A model generated the notes under the pieces. It was not told the DNA's origin. It saw only the letters and a list, made by a program, of their open reading frames with translations, and searched no databases. This document shows, one piece after another, positions 52,281 to 60,821 of a stretch of DNA of 64,000 bases. Numbering within the stretch: the first letter of the stretch is position 1; each line of letters begins with the position of its first letter. This DNA comes from JBJMHZ01 sp045807125. GTDB lineage: Bacteria; Actinomycetota; Actinomycetes; JAWWOL01. The position numbers and the translations under genes were made by a program. The DNA is taken from positions 62,001 through 126,000 of the forward strand of contig JBJMHZ010000021.1 of assembly GCA_045807125.1 (NCBI GenBank), in the 5' to 3' direction.

Positions 52281-53767
52281 CGAGGGCCGGATCCGTCGAG
52301 CGCGCCGTCATCGGCCGGGATCGCATGGTTCGCGATCACCCGGCGATACCAGTGCGCGCTGTCCTTGAGCCGTCGCCATCCGGTGTCGAAGTCGACGTGG
52401 ACGATCCCGAAGCGCTTCGCGTAACCATGGGCCCACTCGAAGTTGTCGAGCAGCGACCACAGGAAGTAGCCACGGACCTCGACGCCGGCGTCGATCGCAC
52501 GTCGCACGGCGGCGAGGTGGTCGCGAAGGTACGCGATCCGCTTCGGATCGTGCACCCGTCCCGCATCGTCCACCAGGTCGTCGAACGCGGCGCCGTTCTC
52601 GGTGATGAGCAGTGGCAGCCCCGGCGCGTCGCGATGCAGGCGCGTCAGGATCTCGTACAGGCCGTCCGCATCGATGCTCCACTCCATCGCGGTGCGCGGA
52701 CCGGGCTGCGGCAGGAACTCGACCGTGTCGTCGCAGCCGGGCCAGGCGCTCCCTCCTTCGGACGAACCATGACCGTCGGCGACGCTGCGCTCGCCCTCGC
52801 CGGCGTAGGCCCGCACGAGCGTCGGCGTGTAGTAGTTGATGCCGAGGGCATCGATCGGTGCACCGATGACGGCCTCGTCGCCATCGCGCACGAACGACCA
52901 ATCGCTGACCGACGAGGTGTCCGCCCGCAGGTCGTCCGGGTAGCCGCGGCCGAGCAATGGGTCGAGGAACAAGCGGTTGGCGAGCGCGTCGACCCGCCGA
53001 GCGGCATCCCTGTCCGCGGCCGAAGCGGTGGCCGCCCGCACCGCGGCGAGGTTGAGCGTGACCGAGACCTCCGCGGACGGCACGCGCGCCCGCAGCTCGG
53101 GCACCGCGAGGCCGTGGGCCAGCAGCAGGTGGTGCGCCGCGGCGAGCGCGACGGCCGGCTCGGTGCGTCCGGGCGCATGCACCCCGGAGCCGTAGCCGAG
53201 GAACGCCGAGCACCACGGCTCGTTCAACGTGGTCCACGTCGATACGCGGTCACCGAGCGCATCGGCGACGAGAGCGGCGTACTCGGCGAACCGGTGCGCG
53301 GTGTCGCGCGCGACCCAGCCACCCGAGTCCTCGAGCTCCTGCGGCAGGTCCCAGTGATAGAGGGTGAGCACCGGCCGTACCCCTCGCTCGAGGAGCTCAT
53401 CGAGCAGCCGGGCGTAGAAGTCGATGCCCTTGCCGTTGACCGGTCCGGACCCGTGCGGCTGCACGCGAGGCCACGACACCGAGAACCGGTAGGCGCCGAG
53501 ACCCACCTCGCTCATGAGGGCGACGTCCTCGGCGTAGCGGTGATAGTGGTCGGTGGCCACGTCGCCGGTGGCGGAGCCGACCACCTTGCCCGGCGCGTGG
53601 CTGAAGGCGTCCCAGATCGATGGCGTGCGGCCGTCCTCCGCGACCGCGCCCTCGATCTGGTAGGCGGCGGTGGCCGCGCCCCAGAGGAAGCCGGGCGGGA
53701 AGGGCTGCGAGGCCATGGCGACGTCGGTCCCCGCCGCTGTGCCCGCGGCGAGCTCGGCCGCCGTCAT
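52277..53767 (-). CDS. GH1 family beta-glucosidase
   Basis: 496 aa. Retaining glycoside hydrolase with acid/base Glu183 (TLNEPW) and nucleophile Glu390 (LITENGA), and the family start FPPGFLWGAATAAYQIEGA near 23-41. It should hydrolyse cellobiose or other beta-glucosides in the cytoplasm (no signal peptide). The ATG at 53767 overlaps the permease stop (ATGA); a Met at residue 18 would be a later start. It is within a binding-protein-dependent sugar import operon, as in the cebEFG-bglC arrangement of Streptomyces. Confidence 0.93.
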   Translation of the reverse strand: MTAAELAAGTAAGTDVAMASQPFPPGFLWGAATAAYQIEGAVAEDGRTPSIWDAFSHAPGKVVGSATGDVATDHYHRYAEDVALMSEVGLGAYRFSVSWPRVQPHGSGPVNGKGIDFYARLLDELLERGVRPVLTLYHWDLPQELEDSGGWVARDTAHRFAEYAALVADALGDRVSTWTTLNEPWCSAFLGYGSGVHAPGRTEPAVALAAAHHLLLAHGLAVPELRARVPSAEVSVTLNLAAVRAATASAADRDAARRVDALANRLFLDPLLGRGYPDDLRADTSSVSDWSFVRDGDEAVIGAPIDALGINYYTPTLVRAYAGEGERSVADGHGSSEGGSAWPGCDDTVEFLPQPGPRTAMEWSIDADGLYEILTRLHRDAPGLPLLITENGAAFDDLVDDAGRVHDPKRIAYLRDHLAAVRRAIDAGVEVRGYFLWSLLDNFEWAHGYAKRFGIVHVDFDTGWRRLKDSAHWYRRVIANHAIPADDGALDGSGPR

Positions 53768-54666
53768 CCCTTCACCGCGCCATGCATGATGCCTCCGACG
53801 ATCTGCCTACCGAGGATTGCGAACACGACCAGGATCGGTAACGTGCCGACGAACGTGCCCGCCATGATGATCGCCTGGCTGGGGACGTAGCCGGTCCCGA
53901 GACCGGCGAGCGCCACCTGGACCGTCGGGTTGCGCGTGGTGAGCGCGATGATCGGCCAGAAGAAGTCGTTCCAGGCGGTGAGGAACGTGAGCATGCCGAG
54001 CACGGCCATGGCGGGGCGCGCGATCGGCAGGACGATCGAGACGAAGATGCGCATCGTCGACGCGCCGTCCATCCAGCCGGCCTCGAGCAGCTCGGTCGGC
54101 AGCGCCTGCACGAGGTACTGCCGCATGAAGAACACCCCGAAGGCGCTCACGAGGGTCGGCAGGATCACCGCCTGGAGATGATTCACCCAGTGCAGCTTGG
54201 CGACGAGGATGAACAGTGGGATGACGCCGAGCTGCGTCGGCACCATCATGGTCCCGACGACGACCCCGAGCAGCAGGCCCCTGCCACGGAAGCGGAGCTT
54301 GGCGAAGGCGAAGCCGGCCAGCGTGCAGCAGAAGACCGTGCCGACCGAGATCAGGGTCGCGACGACGAGCGAGTTGATGATCGCACGGCCGATGTCCGCC
54401 TGCTGGAGCGCCAGGTGGATATTGTGGAAGACGCTGGCGCCCGGCAGGAATGGCGGTGGCGTCGACCCGATCTCGTGGTTGGTGTGCGACGCTGCGACGA
54501 TCGTCCAGTAGAGCGGGAAGAGCGAGACCACCACTGTCACGATGACGACCGCGTAAGCGAGCGGACCGGCATTCTTCTGCTTCCCGGCCCGGCCGGTGCG
54601 CCGGCCGGCCACGGCCGGCTGGTCGCGGTCCCCCAGCGTGACCGGAGGGGCGATGACGTCGGTCAC
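53764..54666 (-). CDS. Sugar ABC transporter permease 2 (CebG-like)
   Basis: 300 aa with six membrane helices. The EAA-type loop is LLEAGWMDGASTMRIFVSIVLP near 195-215 (split), with conserved Gly. Binding-protein-dependent permease of the MalG/CebG class, pairing with the upstream permease. GTGA overlap with that gene, ATGA overlap with the GH1 gene. Confidence 0.9.
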   Translation of the reverse strand: MTDVIAPPVTLGDRDQPAVAGRRTGRAGKQKNAGPLAYAVVIVTVVVSLFPLYWTIVAASHTNHEIGSTPPPFLPGASVFHNIHLALQQADIGRAIINSLVVATLISVGTVFCCTLAGFAFAKLRFRGRGLLLGVVVGTMMVPTQLGVIPLFILVAKLHWVNHLQAVILPTLVSAFGVFFMRQYLVQALPTELLEAGWMDGASTMRIFVSIVLPIARPAMAVLGMLTFLTAWNDFFWPIIALTTRNPTVQVALAGLGTGYVPSQAIIMAGTFVGTLPILVVFAILGRQIVGGIMHGAVKG

Positions 54667-55637
54667 GTCTCCGTCACCCCTCGACGCCGGCGGCCACGGG
54701 CGAGCGTCACGTTGATCAGGACCGCGACCACGATGATGAGGAACATCGTCCAGGCGGTCGCTGCCGCCTGCCCCAGATGGAAGTTGGTCCAGCCCTGGTT
54801 GTACATGAGCAGCCCCAGCGTCTGGTACTGGTGCTGCACGCCACCGGTCGTCGTGCCGTTGCCACCGAAGAGCAGTGGCTCGCCGAATACCTGAGTGGCC
54901 CCGATCGTGGAGACCACGATGGTGAACAGGATCGTCGGGCGCAGCGACGGGATCGTGACGTGGCGGAACTGCTGCCACCGGTTGGCACCGTCGACCACGG
55001 CTGCCTCGTAGAGCTCGTCGGGGATCGCTTGCATGCCGGCGAGGTAGATGAGCGCGTTGTAACCGGTCCACCGCCACGTGATGATCGTGGAGATCGCGAT
55101 CTGGCTGGGCCACCGGCCGTTCTGCCAGTCGACGTGGTGGAGGCCGATACCGCTGAGCGCCGCATTGATGAGCCCGTAGTCGCGGCCGAAGAGCTGGGCG
55201 AAGACGAGCGTCGCCGCCGCGATGCTCGTCGCGTAGGGCATCAGCATCGCCACCCGCAAGAACGTGCGGCCGCGCAGTCGGTAGTTGAGCAGGTGGGCGA
55301 GGCCGAGCGCCATGAGCAGCTGCGGCACCGTCGAGATGATGCCGATCGTGATCGTGTTCTTGAAGGCGTTCCAGAAGAACTCGTTGTGCAGCAGCTTGGC
55401 GTAGTTGCCGAGACCGACCCATGTCATGTGGTCCACGTCGCCGAGGTCGACGCTGTGCAGCGACACCCACGCCGTGTAGATGAATGGGTAGAGCCCGAAG
55501 CCGGCGAACAGCACGAAGAACGGTGCCACGTAGGCGTAGGCGGCCCGGCTGCCCAGCGCGGTGCGCCTGCGCCGCTTCCGCCGCCAGAGGATCGCGCCGG
55601 CGAGGCGCGTCCGCGGCATGTCGCTGCTGACGCTCAT
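54663..55637 (-). CDS. Sugar ABC transporter permease 1 (CebF-like)
   Basis: 324 aa with six membrane helices after a basic N-terminus (ILWRRKRRRR). The EAA loop reads LYEAAVVDGANRWQQFRHVTIP near 220 (split motif). MalF/CebF class, forming the channel with permease 2. It lies downstream of the binding-protein gene and separated from it by a strong hairpin. Confidence 0.9.
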   Translation of the reverse strand: MSVSSDMPRTRLAGAILWRRKRRRRTALGSRAAYAYVAPFFVLFAGFGLYPFIYTAWVSLHSVDLGDVDHMTWVGLGNYAKLLHNEFFWNAFKNTITIGIISTVPQLLMALGLAHLLNYRLRGRTFLRVAMLMPYATSIAAATLVFAQLFGRDYGLINAALSGIGLHHVDWQNGRWPSQIAISTIITWRWTGYNALIYLAGMQAIPDELYEAAVVDGANRWQQFRHVTIPSLRPTILFTIVVSTIGATQVFGEPLLFGGNGTTTGGVQHQYQTLGLLMYNQGWTNFHLGQAAATAWTMFLIIVVAVLINVTLARGRRRRGVTET

Positions 55638-55661
55638 CCGCGGGCCCTCCAGACGGGATGG

Positions 55662-55710
55662 TCACCCGACGGCATCCGGTGAGGCGTGGACACCGGATGC
55701 CGTCGGGTGA
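55662..55710 (-). terminator. 20-bp perfect inverted repeat between binding protein and permease genes
   Basis: TCACCCGACGGCATCCGGTG (55662-55681) and its exact complement (55691-55710) around a 9-base loop. In sugar ABC operons such a hairpin lets the binding protein be made in excess over the membrane subunits by partial termination or mRNA protection. Confidence 0.85.
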
Positions 55711-55748
55711 GCTGATTGCTCCTTCGCCGCTCGATGATGGACGACCCG

Positions 55749-57092
55749 TCAGCCGCCGACCACCTGCTTGATGTTGGCGGTCGCGTCCTGCCATGCCTTG
55801 CCAGGGTCTTGGCCCTTGGTCTCGATGGCGGTAAGGGCCGTCGTGAACGCCTGCTGGATCTGCGTGTCGTACGGGCCGATCGGCGTCCGTTGCAGCTTGC
55901 TCGCGGACTCGCCGAATATCTGACCGATCGGGGCGTTGCTGAAGTAGTCGCTCTTGGTGCTCGCCACGGCCTGGTCCTGCGCGGCGGTCGGGCTCGAAGG
56001 GAAGTGCTGCTGCGAGGTCCACATCGTGATCTGCTGCTGCGGAGCGGTCAGCCACTCGGCGAGCTGCACGGCCTCGGCCTGGTGCTTGCTGGCCGTGGGC
56101 ACGCCCAGCCATGACCCGCCCCAGTTGGCCGCGCCACCGGGGATCGACGCGACGTCCCATGTGCCGGAGGCGCCCTGGCCCGCCTGGCTGCTGATGTAAC
56201 CGAGCATCCAGGCAGGGCAAGCGATCGTGGCGAACGCGCCGTTGGAGAACGCCTGGTTCCAGGGGGTGCTGAACTGCTGCAGGCCCGCCGTCAGCTTCTG
56301 TCGAGCGGCCTGGCTCGCGTAGTTCCAGGCCGTGCGCACGCCGTCGCTCGACTCGGGGATCGGATTGCCGCTGGTGTCGTCGTACGCGGTGCTCCCCTGG
56401 TAGACGGCAGCACTGAAGATGCTGGCCGCGCTGTCGAGGAAGTGGCTGTTGGCCGGCTTGGTGGGGGATGCCTCGTACTGCTTGCCGAGCTGGATGAAGC
56501 CGTCCCAGGTCGACCACCGCTGCGCCAGCGTCGCCCGATCGGTGGGCAGGCCGGCCTTCTGGAACAGGTCGCGCCGGAAGCACATCGCCTCCGGACCGGC
56601 GTCGGTGCCGACACCGATCGTCCGCCCGTCCCGCGACGTGGCCATCTGCCACTTCCAGGGATAGAACGTGGGCTTGACCTGCGCGGCGTTCGGCTGCTTG
56701 CTGAAGTCGACGAAGTCGTCGGCGTGGTGCGCGAGCAGGTCGGCGACGAAGCCGATCTCGATGCCCTGGATGTCATCGAGCCCGCTGCCCGCCGCGAGGT
56801 GGGTCTGGAGGGCCTTGTAGTAGTCGGCTGACTGCTCGACCGAGTCCTCCTTGATGGTCACGTTGGGGTGGAGCTTCATGTAGCTCTGGTAGAGACCGGC
56901 TTCCTTGAACCCGAACGTCCCGAAGAGACCGACGGTGAGGGTCACCTTCTGCTTGCCGGTTCCCCCGGACGCGCCCGTACCACCGGTGCTGTCATTGGCG
57001 CTGTTGCTCGAGCCGCCGCAGCCGGCGCCGAGCAGCGAGACCGCGGCGAGCGCTGCGACGAGCGCTCCAGACCGCCTGGTTCCGATCCGCAT
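55749..57092 (-). CDS. Sugar-binding lipoprotein (CebE-like)
   Basis: 447 aa. Signal peptide with lipobox LLGAGC ending at Cys25, then a Gly/Ser/Thr linker and a periplasmic-binding-protein-1-like domain (VTLTVGLFGTFGF near 50; DIQGIEIGFVADLLA near 106). It should bind an oligosaccharide, most likely cellobiose or a related beta-glucoside given the GH1 neighbour, and deliver it to the two permeases. It is the first gene of the operon, divergent from the LacI regulator; a CebR-like site lies in its upstream region. Confidence 0.9.
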   Translation of the reverse strand: MRIGTRRSGALVAALAAVSLLGAGCGGSSNSANDSTGGTGASGGTGKQKVTLTVGLFGTFGFKEAGLYQSYMKLHPNVTIKEDSVEQSADYYKALQTHLAAGSGLDDIQGIEIGFVADLLAHHADDFVDFSKQPNAAQVKPTFYPWKWQMATSRDGRTIGVGTDAGPEAMCFRRDLFQKAGLPTDRATLAQRWSTWDGFIQLGKQYEASPTKPANSHFLDSAASIFSAAVYQGSTAYDDTSGNPIPESSDGVRTAWNYASQAARQKLTAGLQQFSTPWNQAFSNGAFATIACPAWMLGYISSQAGQGASGTWDVASIPGGAANWGGSWLGVPTASKHQAEAVQLAEWLTAPQQQITMWTSQQHFPSSPTAAQDQAVASTKSDYFSNAPIGQIFGESASKLQRTPIGPYDTQIQQAFTTALTAIETKGQDPGKAWQDATANIKQVVGG

Positions 57093-57168
57093 CGTGATCC
57101 TCCTGAGGCGTCCCTCGACGCCACGCGTCCGGCGCCGGCAAGAGCCGCAGAGGCAGGTTTCCGCCTTG

Positions 57169-57182
57169 TGGTAGCGCTCTCA
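57169..57182. promoter_or_regulatory. CebR-like LacI-family operator
   Basis: TGGTAGCGCTCTCA differs in two of 14 positions from TGGGAGCGCTCCCA, the CebR operator recalled from Streptomyces and Thermobifida. It lies in the region between the divergent binding-protein and LacI genes, a likely repressor site for both. Confidence 0.7.
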
Positions 57183-57312
57183 CGGGCTTGGATGCAGACT
57201 GGACCTGGCGACGGCCGGATGTCAAGATTGTCACTCACTCGTTATCGAGGCGGCGTCGGCGCCACCGGTGGTACAAGTGCAGCGACAGCTCAACAAGTGG
57301 ACGTGAAGGAGC

Positions 57313-58398
57313 ATGGTCGATACGCGCACGGCAGCATCCTCGGCGGACCCGGCCGGATCGGCCAACGACGCCGCAGGATCGCGCGAGAGCGCTTCCAAGC
57401 CACGCCTCGACGAGGTAGCAGCGCTCTCCGGCGTGTCCCGGGCCACCGTCTCCAGGGTGGTCAACGGCTCGCCCAACGTCAGCCCGGAGGCCAAGCAGGC
57501 CGTCGATCGCGCCATCGCGATGCTCGGCTACGTGCCCAACCGGGCCGCGCGCAGCCTCGTCACGCGACGCACCGACACCGTGGGGCTCATCGTCTCCGAG
57601 CCCGAGACGATGCTCTTCTCCGACCCGTTCTTCGCCATGACGGTGCGCGGCATCTGCTCGGCGCTGAGCCGATCCGACCTTCAGCTCGTCCTGCTCTGGG
57701 CGCAGAACGACCACGATCACGAGAAGGTATGGCGCTACGTGCAGCAGGGCCACGTCGACGGTGTCTTCCTGCTGTCGCTGCACGGCGACGACCCGCTCCC
57801 GGCCCAGCTGCGGGCGACCCGGACGCCCACCGTGCTGCTCGGTCGCCCGCTGGTCGATCAGCGGGTTCCGTACGTCGATGCCGACAACCGTGGCGGCGCT
57901 CGAATGGCGACGGACTACCTGCTCTCCCGAGGTCGACGAAAGGTGGCCACCATCACGGGCCCGATGGACATGCGTCCGGGCATCGACCGCTACGAGGGCT
58001 ACGCGGAGGCGCTGCGCGACGCGTCCGTCCGGTTGCGGAAGGCACTCGTCGCGCATGGACGCTTCACCGAGGAGAGCGGAGTGCGCGCGATGCGTGCGCT
58101 GCTGCGGAGCCAGCCCGATCTCGATGCGGTGTTCGTCGCGTCCGACCCCATGGCGTTCGGGGCGCTGCGCGCCCTGGAGTCGGCCGGCCGCAAGGTACCG
58201 GACGACGTAGCGGTCGTCGGTTTCGACGACGTACCGCTCGCCGAGCACAGCGTGCCGCCGCTCACCACCGTGCGGCAGCCGCTCGACGAGATGACCGACG
58301 CGATGTGCGATCTGCTGTTGCGGCACATCGATGGCGACGGCAACGACGACGACCACGTCATCGCTTCCACGACGCTGGTCGAGCGATCCTCGGCATGA
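57313..58398 (+). CDS. LacI-family transcription regulator (CebR-like)
   Basis: 361 aa. The N-terminal 30 residues are extra (Ala/Ser-rich), then the HTH LDEVAALSGVSRATVSRVVNG (split) and the hinge YVPNRAARSLVTRRT lead to a periplasmic-binding-like sensor domain (about 88-350), with RRKVATITGPMD near 218. It probably represses the beta-glucoside operon and is released by the imported sugar. Divergent from that operon; ATGA overlap with the ROK gene. Confidence 0.9.
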   Translation: MVDTRTAASSADPAGSANDAAGSRESASKPRLDEVAALSGVSRATVSRVVNGSPNVSPEAKQAVDRAIAMLGYVPNRAARSLVTRRTDTVGLIVSEPETMLFSDPFFAMTVRGICSALSRSDLQLVLLWAQNDHDHEKVWRYVQQGHVDGVFLLSLHGDDPLPAQLRATRTPTVLLGRPLVDQRVPYVDADNRGGARMATDYLLSRGRRKVATITGPMDMRPGIDRYEGYAEALRDASVRLRKALVAHGRFTEESGVRAMRALLRSQPDLDAVFVASDPMAFGALRALESAGRKVPDDVAVVGFDDVPLAEHSVPPLTTVRQPLDEMTDAMCDLLLRHIDGDGNDDDHVIASTTLVERSSA

Positions 58399-59486
58399 TC
58401 GGCAACGCCCGGCGGAACGAAGCTGCGGGCGGATCGCAGTCGCGATGGCGCGAGACCAACGAGCGCCGGGTGATCGACGCCCTGGTGAGCCGGGGAGCGC
58501 AGACGCAGGCCGACCTCGCCAGGGGCACCGGCTTGTCGAGGGCCACGGTCTCCACCATCGTGCGGGAGCTCGCGGCCGGTGGAGCGGTCAGCGTGACGGC
58601 GACGCCGGGACGACGTGGCTCTCACGTGCGTGCCGTGCCCGTGCATCGCTGCGCGGCCGGCATCGATATCGCCGCCGACGGCGTGCGCGTCGCGCTCTGC
58701 TCCATCGGCGGATCGCTGATCAGCGAGATGGTCGGCGATGCCGGCGGCGACGACCCGACGCTGACGGCGGTCCGGTTGCTGGACGAGTCGCTCGCGCTCG
58801 CAGGCTCGACACGTTCCGCGCTGGTCGGCATCGGGATGCGTGCGGCCGGCCCGGCAGCGGCGCTCGCGGCGGCCCTGGGCATGCCGGTGCGCACCGACGA
58901 CGACGGCACCGTGCGCGCGCTGGCCGAGGCGACGTGGGGCGCTGGACGCGGTGCCCGACAGGTGGCCTACGTCGAGGCGTCCGAGCGGCTCCTCGCGCGG
59001 TTGATCGTCGACGGCCGGCCGCATCGCGCCCGTACCGGCCCGGCAGGCGAGATCGGCCATCTTGTCGTCGACGCGGACGGCGAGGTCTGCCGGTGCGGCA
59101 ACCGCGGCTGCCTGGAGACGGTGGCCGGGACGGCGGCGGTGCTGAGGGCCGTGCGGCGCGAGCCGAACGAGCCACTCACCTGGCCGGATGCGCTGCGCCT
59201 GGCGGGCGACGGCGACCCGCGATGCCGGGACGTCCTTGGCGGGGCCGGCCGCCTGCTGGGCATCGCGATCGGACGGTTGTGCACGCTGCTGGCCCCAGGT
59301 GCGGTGGTGCTGGCCGGCGATCTCGCGGCCGCCGGGGAGGTGGTGCTGGCTCCGCTGCGCGAGTCGCTGCACCGGCACGCCGTGCCGGTCGCCGCTGAGG
59401 GCGTGCGCGTGATGACCGCTACGCTCGGCGAGCGCACCGCGGCTCTCGGCGCCACCGCACTGGCGACGGCGTGCGGCACGACCTGA
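58395..59486 (+). CDS. ROK-family protein with N-terminal HTH, shortened kinase-like domain
   Basis: 363 aa. The winged HTH (about 18-75; GAQTQADLARGTGLSRATVS) is followed by a ROK domain: GPAGEIGHLVVD (ExGH sugar-binding) and the zinc cluster CRCGNRGCLE are intact near 215-240. The middle is short and the usual catalytic NDxN-type Asp stretch reads DDDGTVRALAE, so sugar kinase activity is doubtful; a NagC/Mlc-like sensor role is more likely. Overlap with the LacI gene suggests both regulate the same sugar locus. Confidence 0.8.
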   Translation: MIGNARRNEAAGGSQSRWRETNERRVIDALVSRGAQTQADLARGTGLSRATVSTIVRELAAGGAVSVTATPGRRGSHVRAVPVHRCAAGIDIAADGVRVALCSIGGSLISEMVGDAGGDDPTLTAVRLLDESLALAGSTRSALVGIGMRAAGPAAALAAALGMPVRTDDDGTVRALAEATWGAGRGARQVAYVEASERLLARLIVDGRPHRARTGPAGEIGHLVVDADGEVCRCGNRGCLETVAGTAAVLRAVRREPNEPLTWPDALRLAGDGDPRCRDVLGGAGRLLGIAIGRLCTLLAPGAVVLAGDLAAAGEVVLAPLRESLHRHAVPVAAEGVRVMTATLGERTAALGATALATACGTT

Positions 59487-59496
59487 CGCACCCCGG

Positions 59497-60018
59497 TCAG
59501 CGCGAGCGGGCTCGCCGCTCCACCAGGCCACGGACGAAGGCGGCCTGGCCGGCATGCTGCATGTCGTCGTTCACCACGCTGATCAGGCGCACGCCGAGCG
59601 TGACCGGCGGATCCCACGCCTCGTCCACGATGCGCTCGAGGTCGTCGTCGGTGAGGTGCTCGACGTACTGCACCGTGCGCCGGTGCACGGCGTCGTGGTA
59701 GCCGGTGAGCAGCTCGCCGGACGAGACCCGCACCGCCGCGACGTCGGCGCCGGACTGCCCGTAGCCCGTCGCCGAGACGTCGAACGGCAGCCCGAAGCGG
59801 TCGGCCCAGCCGGCGATCGTCCAGACCTGCTCGGTCCCGGCCGCGCCGGCGAGGTGGTCGTCCTGGATGCGGGTAAGGTGCCACACCAGCCAGGCGATCG
59901 TGTTGGCGCCCTCGTCGACCTGGAGCGCGAGCTGCTCGGGGGTCAGCCCCTCGACCACGTCGTGCACGGTCTCGCGGATGCGGCCGAACGCGTCGGCCAG
60001 GAGATCGGCGGTCCTCAC
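59497..60018 (-). CDS. DinB-like (DUF664) mycothiol-dependent-type protein
   Basis: 173 aa. It belongs to the DinB/maleylpyruvate-isomerase-like fold: the metal-site His in WLVWHLTRIQDDHL near 45, and another His in VVNDDMQHAGQAAFVRG near 150. Such four-helix proteins act as thiol transferases or metal-dependent isomerases; mycothiol is the common cofactor in actinomycetes. The GTG at 60018 overlaps the next gene's stop (GTGA), so they were co-transcribed. Confidence 0.82.
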   Translation of the reverse strand: MRTADLLADAFGRIRETVHDVVEGLTPEQLALQVDEGANTIAWLVWHLTRIQDDHLAGAAGTEQVWTIAGWADRFGLPFDVSATGYGQSGADVAAVRVSSGELLTGYHDAVHRRTVQYVEHLTDDDLERIVDEAWDPPVTLGVRLISVVNDDMQHAGQAAFVRGLVERRARSR

Positions 60019-60783
60019 GGCGAGCTAGTACCCGCTCGTGGCGCGAGGACGCGCAGCGCGTTCAGGGTGAGCAACTGGCTCTCGACATCGCCCTGCTCGC
60101 GCCAGTCGACCGCCTCGACGCCGCTGCCCGCCGAACCGGGCCGCTTCCACCATCGCCGGTCGGCCGACCAGCGCCCGCTCTCGCCCCGCCGCGAGGCGAC
60201 CAGGTCCCTGGCGACCTCGGTCCGGGGATCGGCGCCGAAGCCGGCCCTCGTGAGCACCAGCAGGGCTTGCAGGGCGTCGTAGTACCAGTACGGCGGATAG
60301 TGCAGCTGAACCACCGCGGCGCTGAGCGGCCTGCCCGTCCGCAACGAGAGCACGACCCGGTGCGCGAGCAGCAGCTCGGCGGCCCTGGCGGCGGCGGCTG
60401 CTGAGGTGGAGTCGCCCGTCGCCGCCGCGTGCTCGTGCAGTCCCCACAAGGCCGGGAGGGTCTCGTGGAACGACGAGCGACGCGCCGCCGGTCGCCGGTC
60501 GCAGTTCCACCCACCGTCCGGCCACTGCCAGTCGGCGAGGCGATGGGCGAGCGTCCGGGCCCGGTCGTCATCGGCGAGACCGAGTCGGCAGGCGACCGCC
60601 AGCGCATTGCCCTCCTGCGACGCGCACCGCCGCGGCAGCCCGTCGACGACCGGCACGCTGCGCAACCGTCGCCGGCCGGCCCAGTGGTCGAGCACGACAT
60701 CGGCGGCGGCCACGGCCCCCGGGTGCCCGGGACGGATGCCGAGCGCGCAGTAACCACTCCAGCGCGGGGTCGCGGACCTCCAC
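60015..60783 (-). pseudogene. Truncated squalene-cyclase-fold-like gene
   Basis: The readable frame 60713-60015 (232 aa, GTG start) has VPVVDGLPRRCASQEGN, WQWPDGGWNCDRRP and HYPPYWYYDALQALLVL, typical of actinobacterial prenyltransferase/squalene-cyclase-like proteins of unknown function. Homologues, as I recall them, have a further N-terminal domain starting with a DPALEWLL-type motif. Here that motif (VRDPALEWLLRARHPS) is present from GTG 60783 but in a different frame, and the expected linking 70 or so residues are missing. So an internal deletion with frame change has probably broken the gene, though a shorter protein from 60713 could still be made. GTGA coupling to the DinB gene remains. 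Confidence 0.55.
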
Positions 60784-60821
60784 CGTTCCAGTGTCGTCGC
60801 GACGGTGCCGGCCGGCCAAGG

